NCBI GenBank assembly: GCA_018136815.1 | Contig: CM030939.1 | Span: 310,001-374,000, forward strand | DNA from: Isochrysis galbana | Taxonomy: Eukaryota; Haptophyta; Isochrysidales; Isochrysidaceae | DNA length: 64,000 nucleotides | Reading direction: 5' to 3' | In this document: in pieces, positions 31,574-41,532 of the stretch | How the letters are laid out: each line of letters starts with the position of its first letter | Numbering within the stretch: position 1 is the stretch's first letter | Made by a program: the position numbers and the translations under genes | Notes under the pieces: model-generated | What the model was told of the DNA's origin: nothing | The model's database searches: none | What the model saw: only the letters and a program-made list of their open reading frames with translations

Positions 31574-32569
31574 ATGGAGGAGGTGGAAGCAGAGGCGTCG
31601 GTAGAACGAGAGCCGCCTCTTCCGGCTGCACACGAGCGCGCGCGTAAACTCAGGAAGAACCCCCTCCCCCAAGGTGTGCGCTCATTGCAGCGATCCGGGG
31701 AGCGAAAGCGCAAAGTGAAAAGGGTAGGTGCGGCGCAAAGAAAGGCTCAGGGAGAATCCAAACGAATGCCTCGAGCGTTGCGCCGCCCGCGATGACGTGC
31801 TTTCTTGTCGAGCATGTAAGCAAGAAGTGTCTTTGGTATACTCTAACATGACTGCTCACATTAGCTCTAGAAAGCACCGCGCCAACGTGGCTGCGCACGG
31901 CCGCCGCATATTGAGCTTCAAGTGCCCGAGGACCCCGAATTGACCACAGCTATAGCTATGTTGGGGCAAGCTGAGCTGTGGGAGGAAGACCCTCTGCCTA
32001 GCATCCGGTCCAGCCCAACCCCAAGTGCCGCAAGCGAGCCAAAATTGCCGGCTGAGGCCGCGTTTTTCGCTCTCCGGAGCCCCGCCTACAGAGGCTACGC
32101 TACAGCCACTGTTCCACTCCAGGCTCCCGTCACGTCACGGTCCGAGAACACCATCAAGATCGGTCGCGGCGAAGCTGGAGCTACTAAGGCGGAGGTCAAG
32201 GAGCTCCATGAAATGGTGCATGAGCTCCATTCATCTCTTCTCAAGGCCCAGGAGCGTGAGCTAGCCCTCCGTGACGAGCTCTCCCAAGCTTTTCAGGGTC
32301 TGCGAGGCGATATGCTCGACCTACTATCCAAACGAGTTATGAACGAGGGAAACGGAACCGCCTCAAGCCCTCAGCCGCAGGTTTCGAGCCAAGTTTACCC
32401 GCCTTCGACCTACCGAAAACCCAACGAGCCAATCCCTACGCCAAATCCGCTACCAACCGCCACCCCTAAACCTCAGCCTTCGCCAGGTGGTTTGGCAAGC
32501 CTCGCTCGTTTCCGTTATGGTGCGATTCCCGTTCCAGACGAGATCGCCGACAGATCGCTCTTTGTTTGA
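31574..32569 (+). pseudogene. zinc-finger/coiled-coil protein with frame breaks
   Basis: Three overlapping frames read as one protein: 31574-31723 (MEEVEAEASVEREPPLPAAH, basic end), about 31740-31915 with a C2H2/U1-like finger (SCRACKQEVSLVYSNMTAHI, then SSRKHRANVAAH), and 31922-32569 (216 codons) with a Pro/Ser-rich segment and a coiled coil (AEVKELHEMVHELHSSLLKA...DELSQAFQGLRGDMLDLL). The frame changes near 31730 and 31905 lack good GT-AG introns, so the gene is either frameshifted or contains sequence errors. The fold suggests a nucleic-acid-binding, self-associating protein; relation to a transposon is possible but unproven. Confidence 0.4.
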
Positions 32570-33707
32570 TCGTCGTCCGTCGCTGTCTGATTGGAGTGTT
32601 TGTTTGGGTTTGATTTCAGTCGAGTTACGTGAGAAAAGTCGTGGGGCGAGAGTCGGAGAGTTTCCTGGGTGTCTGTGTCCTACGTGAGAAAAGCTCCTAT
32701 CGTCAGTCGTCATCCGTCGCTCTCGCTCTCGCTCTCGTCGCTCGCTCTCGCTCTCGTCTAACACGACTCATACCCTACAATCTCTCCTTCCCTCGCCAGT
32801 CCCTGCCATCTGCCATCCCAGTCCTCCTCTCGCTCGCCCTCGCCTCTCGCCTCTCGCCGCTCGCTCGATGTCGCTTTTGCCGCCGTCCTCGCCCTCGCGC
32901 CCTCGCCCAAGCCCGCCTTCCCGCCTTCCTCTGCTGACGGGCTTCAGCCCGTCAGCGTCTCCGAAGTCGTCTCCTCCGCCGCGCCTGCCGCCGGGTTGCC
33001 TCCCTCCTCATTACCCTCAGACCCAATGGGTCTGCCCAATTCGTCAACCATTTTCTAGCGAAGATTTTCGTGGCGGCAGGTGGCCCCCAGGGAGTTTTGT
33101 TGTTTGTTGTGGGCTTTGGAGAATGGTTAAAAAAGTCACCCCCCCATATTAGTAGTTAAAAAGCACTGTTTGACCGCCCTACGTAGGGGCCCTACTAATG
33201 GACATGGTACATGGTACATGGTACATGGTACATGGACATGGTACATGGTACATGGTACATGGACATGGTGTCTTCCGGTACAGTTTGGAGGGGCAAGCGT
33301 TCCAAGGATTATTTGCCAACGGCGTGCAAAGTGGGTGCGGTACACGTCTGTAATGTGTTCGGCGTGGCATCGCTTGCCTGCTCAACACAGTGGGGGCCTA
33401 GAGCAAGGCGCAAGGCGGCGCGAGTTACGGGTGGATGGATGGGCGTGTCTTTGTGATTTAAAATACTACTAGTAGTAGTAGTACAACATATGGCTCCACA
33501 CGGGCCACCGATTACCTGGGGGAGGCCTCAGACACCGGGGGCGGTAGCCACAGCCGAAGAGGCCCGATACTACCATAATCCGTCCCATATTCAACGGAAA
33601 CGCGACTTGAGAGAGAGGAGTAAGCAGCGGTTCGGGCTTGGGGGGGGGGGGCTGCCGGCCTGCTCGGCTGCCAGCGCGTCGTCCGTCGTGGCGGTACGCC
33701 CCGCCCG
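32570..33707. other. intergenic with simple repeats
   Basis: No gene is supported. CGCTCTCGCTCT repeats lie at 32715-32757, a perfect hairpin TGACGGGCTTCAGCCCGTCA at 32936-32955, and a GGTACATG microsatellite at 33200-33268. AGTTAAAAAGCACTGTTTGACCGCCCTA near 33154 recurs near 39859, so it is a dispersed repeat fragment. Confidence 0.45.
33200..33268. repeat. GGTACAT microsatellite
   Basis: GGTACAT is repeated, broken twice by ACATGGACATGG, over about 70 bp. Confidence 0.9.
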
Positions 33708-34553
33708 ATGGCTCTGTGGGCCCTGATGCTCGGCTGTACTCGGCTGAGCGCGAGAGGGCCTGCACTTGGCCGGCGCCAGCTGCTGTCTCTCGCTGGCCTT
33801 GCTCTCTCGCCACTCTTGCAGCGCCCGCCAGTCGTGACAGTTCGGACCGAGTGCGGAGAGATGGCATTTTGCCTCGATGGCAATCCCAAGCTTGTACAAC
33901 ATTTCAGCCGTCTCGTCGCTTCTGGATTTTACGACGGCACCGCGTTTCATGCCATCCACCCCGAGGCAGTCTATGGAGGTGATCCAAGGACTCTATTCGG
34001 CTATGGTCCAGCAGGCACGCTGGTGCGCGGCGACTACTACTATGGCAAGGTGAGGGAGTGGGGGTCCGGGGATGAAGGGTGCCTGCGTGGATATGGTCAG
34101 ACCGAGGCGGAAGGACAACTCTTCTGCGACTTCTCGCGAAGACTTTACGTCGACGTCTCCGAGGAGGGCAGAGGCACTCGAAAGTTTGGCTCGCTTGCCC
34201 TTGTCCTCGGAGGCCAACCGGGGATGACACTGATGCTGCCGCGGCGGACGGTTGGCTCTCAATTTTGCATTTACACGCGCGAGCCACTCGCTTCAGACAG
34301 TCGAGGTGGAGACAGGAGTCCGTCTAACACCCTCCCGGAAACGGACCGCCACCCTGTGATTGGGTCCCTTATAGCTGGCGAGGAAGTGCTTCGAGGCATC
34401 AGTAGGCAAGTAGTTGATAATTCATACCTCTCGGAGAATAGAGGGCGTTCATTGTTAGGCTCGCCTTCATACGCGCGGCCAAGAGACATACCAGTGGAGC
34501 GGCAGAGCGTGTCTTTGATGGCAGTTCGTGGCTGGCCGACTTGGCAGAGCTAG
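33708..34553 (+). CDS. cyclophilin-type protein, lumen-targeted, probably not a working isomerase
   Basis: Single exon, 281 residues. After about 22 residues it has GRRQLLSLAGLALSPLL, a twin-arginine signal like those of thylakoid-lumen proteins. The cyclophilin core follows: VTVRTECGEMAFCLDGNP, then FYDGTAFHAIHPEAVYGGDP, FGSLALVLGG, SQFCIYT and PVIGSLIAGEEVL. Cyclophilins are prolyl isomerases; the catalytic arginine in FHR-I-P is replaced here (FHAI), so isomerase activity is doubtful, as in some lumen cyclophilins that act as assembly factors. It is longer than the usual 165-residue core because of inserts around residues 110-150. It does not start with a clear ER signal, so plastid delivery is inferred from the twin-arginine segment only. 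Confidence 0.7.
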   Translation: MALWALMLGCTRLSARGPALGRRQLLSLAGLALSPLLQRPPVVTVRTECGEMAFCLDGNPKLVQHFSRLVASGFYDGTAFHAIHPEAVYGGDPRTLFGYGPAGTLVRGDYYYGKVREWGSGDEGCLRGYGQTEAEGQLFCDFSRRLYVDVSEEGRGTRKFGSLALVLGGQPGMTLMLPRRTVGSQFCIYTREPLASDSRGGDRSPSNTLPETDRHPVIGSLIAGEEVLRGISRQVVDNSYLSENRGRSLLGSPSYARPRDIPVERQSVSLMAVRGWPTWQS

Positions 34554-34689
34554 CTAGAGCAGCGAATGGAATGGTAAGCGTCAATTGTAGAAGCCGCATG
34601 GGAACGGATCCTTTTGTTGTCAGTAGAAGGTTGGATTATTATCGAACTCCGCTATTTCTCTTTGTTACGGTTAGGGGGAGAGCCGCCAA

Positions 34690-35178
34690 CCTATTTTTAT
34701 AAGTGGGGTCAATGGGGGCCTCGCGCCCCCCTCACTCCATCGCGGACACCCAGAACCTACTTTTATAAGTAGGGGTAGGGGTGCCAATGGGGGCCTCGCG
34801 CCCCCCTCTCTCCACCGCGGACACCCCCCGGGGTGGGACCGTACAATCAACCACAGCCCCTGCCCTCTGGCAGGGGCTGGGCAATCATCACACTGGCCCA
34901 GACCCCTAGTGGGCGCGGGCCGTGATTCGCACTCCCACGCCCTGCGTGGGCTTGCCCTCGATCTGACCCCCCCCCCTTCCCTGGTCGCCAGGCATACAGG
35001 GGCCTCTGGGCGGCTCCCATGGCCAGCGAGGCAAGCGTGGGAGGGGCAGGGGGGGCCAGGGGCTGAGCCCCAGCCTCCACTGCCCCCTGAGCTGCCCTGG
35101 GCAGGTCGACCGAGCCCGTACCTACAATGCCTTTGCCGCCCCAAACGGCACGGTTCCCGACTCGTCTTTCGACGCTTT
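34690..35178 (+). mobile_element. hairpin-headed retroelement fragment(s)
   Basis: Two heads occur in tandem: AACCTATTTTTATAAGTGG (about 34690) and CCTACTTTTATAAGTAGG (34756-34773), each followed by a CAATGGGGGCCTCGCGCCCC block. A body of about 320 bp follows, including the perfect hairpin CAGCCCCTGCC/GGCAGGGGCTG at 34855-34882. The body matches 38923-39835 in reverse. The element ends near 35105, upstream of a LINE fragment. Confidence 0.55.
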
Positions 35179-35195
35179 GAGGCAGGGAGAACACC

Positions 35196-35739
35196 GTTAA
35201 GTCGATTTTAAGAGCGATACTTACGAGATACCACCTGCTAGTAACGGCGAAAGTCGGTTTCTTTCAGAGGCTTAAAAAACAACGAGAGAATATGGGGTTA
35301 CACGCCCCTAGCCCCTAGCAACAAACATATTAAGAAAATGATAAGCCCGCTGTACACGGTGGACAAGGATTTCAACATAGGAACGTCGGAGGACCTCTTG
35401 CAAGCGGCAAGAGGTCTGGACCTACGCCACATCACCTAAAGTAGCTAAGCCTCTTAGTCGGAATCACAGCGGTTATTAAAGAGGAGCCTAAGAGATTTAA
35501 GGGAGGATAACCCGAGTCCACAATGGCATAAAGGACGAACCACAGTCTCCCGCCCCCTTCTCTCCAACTCCTGGCCGAAGCAGCGCGCGCGGCCTCCCCG
35601 GAACCAGCTTCTCCGAAAATGAGGGAACTGGGAAAGGGGGAGGGGGTTGTTAGGGGTTAAGGTCGGGTAGTTGGGAGGTACACCAGCACACTGCCTCACG
35701 CCGCACACGTAGCGGGGAATTTTAAGAAGATTTTTTTTT
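35196..35739 (+). mobile_element. 5'-truncated LINE insertion with 17-bp target duplication
   Basis: GAGGCAGGGAGAACACC at 35179-35195 is repeated at 35740-35756. Between them lies the 3' end of the LINE also seen at 1-880: the last ~80 codons of ORF2 (frame broken by a CCCCTAG duplication near 35310), the 3' non-coding region and a T tail. It has inserted directly upstream of the piggyBac-type gene. Confidence 0.9.
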
Positions 35740-35747
35740 GAGGCAGG

Positions 35748-35798
35748 GAGAACACCTGCCGCCAATGCTCAACCAGAGCATCGGCGGCAGGTGTTCTC
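35748..35798. promoter_or_regulatory. 23-bp-arm hairpin just before the transposase start
   Basis: The arms at 35748-35770 and 35776-35798 pair at 22 of 23 positions around the loop AACCA. The hairpin ends one base before the first ATG of the transposase (35800). The LINE target duplication overlaps the left arm. Its role is unknown; it may be coding, regulatory, or an old inverted-repeat terminus. Confidence 0.6.
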
Positions 35799-35799
35799 T

Positions 35800-37935
35800 A
35801 TGCGAGGGAAAATCACCATCAACACGAACAAATATAAGGGCTACATTCAAGCGCTGGGTAGCGAGAGCTTCCAGCACGCTCGATCATTCACCCTCGCCGA
35901 CATTGATTGGTACATGGCCGCCCTCATCCTGAACGGCCTGAGTCCGGTGCCATCCATTGAGGCTCTCCACAAGAACAGCTGGGCGCTGAAGGGCAATCGC
36001 GCGGCGGATCTGCTCACACGCGACCGCTTCCGAGAGATAACGGCCCTCTTTCACATTTCAGATCCCATGCTTGAGGTAAAGAAGGGAGCCTCGCCGAGAT
36101 TTGATGTGCTCTTTAAAGTGCGGCCATTGCTAGATCATTTCCTCGAAAACGCGATGAAGTGTGTCACGCCGGGTGAGAAGGCCTCAATTGATGAAATCAC
36201 GTGGGGATTTCAAGGTCGACAAGCGGACCTAAAGCAAAGATGCGGCAAATTCAAGCGCGCTGGCGATGGCATCCAAGCCGACGCTCTCGTCCTTGATGGC
36301 GGCTATCTTTTTTACTGCGTCTTTCGCGGAGACAACACGGTGCCAACATTCGTGAAGGAGTTTTCGCCGCTTCACAATCGTTGCTTGCTATTGTTGTCGA
36401 AGCTCAAATTGGATGGATCTAAGATCTACTGGGACAATCTTTATCCTTCGCTTGTTGTTTGCGCTGCTTTGGCAAAAGGCGGGACATACACCACGACTTC
36501 ACCGGGTGGCGCACATTATGGCAAAGGAGTCTCCATCAAAGTGCCAGTCATTCTAACGAACGGCACTTGTCGCACTAACCGTGGAGTGCCTGTTCAATGC
36601 CGGCAGCCAAGCAAAGTTGGGCTAAGTAAAGCGGCATTGGATGCATTGAAAGCCAAGCCCCCTGCCGAGCGCGTGAAATCTTGCGTGACTCTGGGAGAGC
36701 CGCGTGTCCTGTGCGTTTCTTATTTCGACAACGGTCCCGTTCACATGTTGTCCACTATTCACAGTAGTGATAGGTTCGTAACTGTGAAGAAGACGGTGTA
36801 CGATACCGCAGAAAAGGCGCACAAAGACATTGATGTATTGCGGTTGGAAATAATTCACGACTACAATCAGCATATGAATAACGTGGACCGTTTCGATCAA
36901 TTATCTCATTATTACAACCTGGACGGCATGGGTTGGCGCGATCGTAAGTGGTGGCATCCCGTCTTCAAGGGCTTGTTGAAAGCTTGCTGCGACAATGCAT
37001 ATTGCCTCTACAAGAAGCAGTTCGAACTTGAAAAAGCGGCGGAGATCGTGGCTATCCAAGCACTGCTCAATATGGGTACAGCGCTATCTGACTCCCCAGC
37101 TAGCAATACTCGCAGGTGAATGTGGGTTTGAATTTTCGCCTTTCCGAAACACAGACACAACGTCACAACAACTCACAAAAGCCCAATATCAAAATGCAAT
37201 ACTCAGCCGTTCCAGGGGCTCGCGACGCCACAGACACACACCGGTACTAATTCGTCGCTTGGCCATTGCAAATACGCTGTTACACTTCACACCTCTACCC
37301 CTCCACTCAGAATTGAAGCCATAAAGGAGAAGGAAAAGAGAATCCAACGGAAGAAGCACATGTCACACTTTCATTTTCTCGAGAAGATTTCGGAGGGTTT
37401 GTTCATCGAGGGCCTGAACCATGGCCGGCCCGAGGCCGAGCACATAAAGCTCGACGAGTACACCGCCGAACAGCTTGCGGAGCTTGTCGAAACGACGAAG
37501 CGTCGATGCCAGCGCCCTCGAGTGAGGAACCCGCGTCAAAATGTGTTCGAAGATTTCCTATGCGCACAGGGTGAGGACCTACGTGAGCACAGCATCAGGT
37601 CAGTGCCAAAGTGGGCGGTTGAGCGGGGCCGCGCCTACTGCGCCTTCGGAGCCTGCCCTGATGCAGCGAGCAAGGCCAGCAGCTCGTCTCACAGGCACAA
37701 GCAAGCACCGCGTGCAAAAGCAGGCTCAGGTGTGTGGTGCACGCGGTGCAATCGTGCGTTCCATCCAGCGTGCTACACCATTTACCATCGCGGCGCACAA
37801 TCGTTCGACGAGCTCGCCGTCAAGACGCCGCCTGCCAACAAGAAGTCGAATAAAGCTGCGGGCTCATCGCGAGGCGCCAAGAGGCGCCTCATGGACTCCG
37901 ACTCCGAAGACAACTCGATTGAGCCGCAGTCGTGA
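35800..37935 (+). CDS. piggyBac-type DDE transposase
   Basis: Two exons, 35800-37115 and 37311-37935, joined in phase 2 (donor CAG/GTGAAT, acceptor CCACTCAG); 646 residues. It matches the DDE_Tnp_1_7 (piggyBac) fold. The three catalytic aspartates are present in SIDEITWGF, YWDNLYPS and SYFDNGPVHML, and the family's fourth Asp region is NNVDRFDQ. The second exon carries the C-terminal cysteine-rich DNA-binding domain (YCAFGACPDAA, then GVWCTRCNRAFHPACYTIYH). PiggyBac enzymes cut and paste at TTAA. The frame is open upstream through the target duplication, so some N-terminal residues may have been separated by the LINE insertion at 35196-35739. No matching terminal repeats were found, so it may be immobile or domesticated. 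Confidence 0.85.
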
Positions 37936-38905
37936 CGTGTGCACAGGGGAAAGGGGGGGGGGGTGAGCCTGCGGTCCTAGTGTGCGCGTTTCTGGGCACG
38001 CGGACTCGACGGAAGTAATTGCTTGTGCAGGGGTAATGGTCTGATGCGCATGCGCGCGCGTGTCCTCGCGTGAGGCAAGCCCAGTGCTTGGGTGAGGTGA
38101 AGCACCTGTCGCGGTGCGTGCGCGCAGCGCTGCTCGAGTGGTAGAAAGTGTGCTCTAGCTCGCGGTGCGCGTCGATCCACGGGGTGAGACTTGCATATGA
38201 TTGGGCTTATGTATCGAGACGCCTTCCCATACCCATACAGCCGCCATCGCGGCGGTGAAGGAGGCATGGGAAGTGGCGGCGCACCATGGCGCCGGCGTGC
38301 AGCACCTTCAGAGGTGCTTCGCCGTTTAAGAGATAGTTATAATTTGGCAAAACTATAATCAATTTGATCTTTTTCTCCTGCGGCGGCGCGCGATGGCGGC
38401 CGCAGCGATGGTCGCTGGCCTCGCCAGTGGCCTCGCACGCGGCCTGTGGCGGCTCTGGCGAGGGTCTGCGCGGCCAGGAGGCCAGCATGCACCCCCTCCC
38501 ACCATACTGAGGCGGTGCCGCGTGTGATGGGCCAGCCCATCATGCGCAGCACCGTCATTTTGACGGCTCGCGGCCAGCCGCGCACTGTACGTGCGCGAGA
38601 GGCTGGCAGCAGATGCCAGCAGGGGCGAGGTGGAGGGCGCAGGCGACGCCGTGCGATCGCGCAGGGCTCTGTACTGCCTGTCCGGAGGTAACCGTGCCCG
38701 GGGAACGCAGGCGCGCGTCGCACAGCGCGACCTGTGGTGCACTTTTGTGGTCGACGTCAATTTCGCACGAGCGCGAAAACGTTTTTGGGTCTGTGTGTTG
38801 GATGGCGTCGAAAATGTGCATATTTCTTATGAGATTCTGCCTAATATACCCATTTCCAGGGTAATTCCCTAAAAATCGCGTGATAAAACCTCAATCTGGA
38901 CTTGG
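37936..38905. other. intergenic
   Basis: No strong gene. A 44-codon frame from 38393 (MAAAAMVAGLASGLARGLWR) could be a short leader exon but has no continuation. GCAGCACCTTCAGAGGTGCT at about 38286 resembles GAAGCACCTTCGCGGGTGCT at 40074, both hairpins. Confidence 0.35.
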
Positions 38906-38922
38906 GTGAATTTTCACCCTTA

Positions 38923-39835
38923 AAACAACTGAGCGTTAGTACCACTACTCCCACTAGCCCGGTACTATCACGACACCCCTCAGCGCACTTGCCCGCACGC
39001 CTTGGAGTGATGGCACAGACACAGACACATATGCATCCCTACAAATCTCCCCCCTCGCAAACCCCCGGCTCCCATTATAACTCCCCACAAGTTACAATGG
39101 GGGAAAACCCAGTGGGGCGGACCGACCTACGTCGGGCGACCCACCGGGGAAAAACACCGGGGGGGGGGGGGGGAGGGACCTCTCGTCGAGAAGCAGAACG
39201 GCCCTTACAGCTCGCGCCGCGAGCAGTCCTCGAAGAAATAATGACTCCGCCCCCCAATACCTGCCACAGGGACGTCTTGAGCCACTCCCTTCTTCTCGCC
39301 CCTCCTGTCGCCAGCCGCCCCCCTTCGCCCGTTTGCTAACGCAAACGGGGCCCGTTTCTTACCGCACTCCATCGGGGGGGGGTGCAAATCCCCCCCTCTC
39401 CCTCTCTCCATTCTCCTCCACCCCTCTCCCTGCGGCGCGTCGCCATGCGGCGCGTCACGGCCTGCTCCTGGGAGCTCCCAGAGGGCCAGCAAGGGCAGCT
39501 CAGGGGGCAGTGGAGGCTGGGGCTCAGCCCCTGGCCCCCCCTGCCTCTCCCACGCTTGCCACGCTGGCCATTGGAGCCTCCCGGTGGCCTCTGTCTGCCT
39601 TGCGACCAGGGGAGGGGAGGGAGTCAGCTCGAGGGCAGGCCCATGCTGGGCGTGGGAGTGCGAGTCTCGGCCCGCGCCCACTAGGGGTCTGGGCCAGAGT
39701 GTTGATTGCCCAGCCCCTGCCAAAGGGCAGGGGCTCGGGTTGATTGTACGGGCCCACCCCGGGGGGTGTCCGCGATGGAGAGAGGGGGGCGCGAGGCCCG
39801 CATTGCCCATTGACCCCCACTTATAAAAGTAGGTT
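38923..39835 (-). mobile_element. 0.91-kb hairpin-headed retroelement with 17-bp target duplication
   Basis: GTGAATTTTCACCCTTA at 38906-38922 is repeated at 39836-39852. On the minus strand the insert begins exactly with AACCTACTTTTATAAGTGGG, then GGTCAATGGGCAATG. It has the GC-rich body shared with 34774-35105 and 57677-58140, and ends in GCTCAGTTGTTTT. The roughly 200-codon frames in the body differ between copies and I do not consider them coding. Confidence 0.85.
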
Positions 39836-39889
39836 GTGAATTTTCACCCTTAGAAGTTAGAAGTTAAAAGGGGTGTTTGACCGCCCTAG

Positions 39890-40029
39890 TATTTTTCGAA
39901 AATTTTGCCGGAGGACCCCGGATTTTTTTGCTGATCTCTCATTCCAGAACCTAGAGGGAGCTTATTTAGGTCCTCGTTTGCCCATTACCGATGGTGCCCT
40001 TCGCACCCCCCTAGTGAGTGACCGGGCTA
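39890..40029 (+). mobile_element. right-end fragment of the satellite-carrying TIR transposon
   Basis: From TATTTTTCGAAAATTTTGCCGG to GTGAGTGACCGGGCTA (ending 40029) it matches 15540-15678 and 49905-50049. No left end lies nearby; the sequence just upstream holds the retroelement inserted at 38923-39835. Confidence 0.75.
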
Positions 40030-40722
40030 GCAGTCTGCTGAGAAGGTCTTCGGTGTTCATGAGGGCCTCGCGAAGCACCTTCGCGGGTGCTTCCGCCCGT
40101 CTCTTAAATTAGCCCTCTAGCGTTAGAAATGGTTTGGCTTACAAGGGGCCGCTCGGTAGTAGTCTCGGCGGTCCAGTCCAGAACGGCCAGTTGTACGGGC
40201 GCGAACTATGGGCGAGACCGATTCCTCAAGATTCACTTCTGATTCCCTCCCGTCCTATGGTGAGATTCGAGCAAGATGCACTTCCGTCCGTGAGATTTCC
40301 TGGCCACCGCCCCCTCCCCTCTCTCTGAGGTCTTGTCGCGAGCGCCGCCACGCTGACGACTTTCCTTCGAGGGGCCGAGTGAGACGCCGAACCGAAAACG
40401 TGCGAGAACCCGCTTCCCCAACATCGAGGCGTCCGATGGGGTTGCAGACATCGCAAGATGAGACGGGTGTACCCGGCCTCGCCCCCCGCGCGGAAGCCGC
40501 CACCATTTAGGAATCGACCTTCAGATTCCCAGTGGGAGACTGGGCCCTCCCTCCCCCTTTGGATGATCCCCGGCGCACCTCGCGTAAGAGATTCCATCGC
40601 ACTGTGGCTGTCATCAGTCAGATACGATCGCCCCCTGCGCCGGGGGGGAGAAGGGGCGAGCGGGAGGGGGGGCGGGGGGAGAAGCTTGTCGAGGTGCCCG
40701 CCTCTCTCTCCCCCTCTCGCCC

Positions 40723-40773
<51 letters not shown>

Positions 40774-41532
40774 CTGTCTCTCTCTCTCTCTTGCTGTCTC
40801 TCTCTCTCCCTCCCTCTCTCCCCCACCTCTCTCTCCCTCCCTCCCTCGCTCCCTCTCTTTCCGTCTCTCTCCCCTCCCTCTCCCTTCCCCTTCCCCCCCT
40901 CCCCTCCCCCGGCCTCCCCGTCCGCGTGCACACCTCGCTCCCCCGTCCTCGTCTTCCTCTCGTAGAGTAATCCTTTACGTTGTTTTTCTTATCGTTCCGC
41001 CCCTTTCCTGCTGGCCGTCTGCCGGCCTCCGGTCGTCTGCTGGTGGAGCGCGCGTGCCGGCCTCCCCCCCCACCCCCCCTCCTAGGTGCTGGCAGAGGCC
41101 GACCGAGCGGCACGACCGAATTCCGTGTGAACGGGCCTGACTTTTCTATATTTCGGGGTGCCCCGGCTCCTCGAAAGCCGGCCACCTCCCACTCGCTCTA
41201 ACCCCCCCCCCCCCCCCTCTCCCTCCTGCCCCTCCCCCGCTCGCGTGACTCTCTTCTCCCTCTCCTCTCCTCTCCTTTTCCCTCCTTCCTTCCCTCTCTC
41301 CTCGCCTCTTCTCCCTCCCTCTCGCTCTCTCTTCGCTCTCCACACCCCTCTCCCCGACTCCCCCCCCCCTCTCTCCTCTCAACCTCTCTCCTTTCTCAAC
41401 CACCCTCCGCGCGCTCTCCCCGCCGTTTCCCCTCTTTTCCCTGTCCTTCTCTCAGTATCTTCTAGAACCGCAGACCACCCAGTGCCCCGCTCCTCAACCT
41501 CCCTCTCTCCCTCCCTCCCTCCCTCCCTCTCC
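40030..41532. other. intergenic and long pyrimidine leader
   Basis: No gene is supported. Long frames on both strands between 40226 and 41400 are artefacts of (CT)n and C-rich sequence. 41205-41530 is nearly pure pyrimidine and precedes the next gene. Confidence 0.5.
40729..40808. repeat. (CT)n microsatellite
   Basis: About 80 bp of CT dinucleotides is interrupted by TTGCTGTCT twice. Confidence 0.95.

Noticed and set aside
35316-35440. Intact ORF2 end in the LINE fragment
   Set aside because: A small duplication (CCCCTAGCCCCTAG) breaks the frame, so this copy is not coding.
35767-35799. GTG at 35791 as transposase start
   Set aside because: Nuclear genes rarely start with GTG; the next in-frame ATG is 35800 and the frame also continues upstream.
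39205-39810. 201-codon minus-strand frame inside the retroelement at 38923
   Set aside because: The frame is not kept in the related copies at 34774 and 57677 and has no recognisable domain.
40226-41185. 319-codon minus-strand frame of Arg/Glu/Gly repeats
   Set aside because: It is a translation of GA/CT microsatellite and G-rich sequence.
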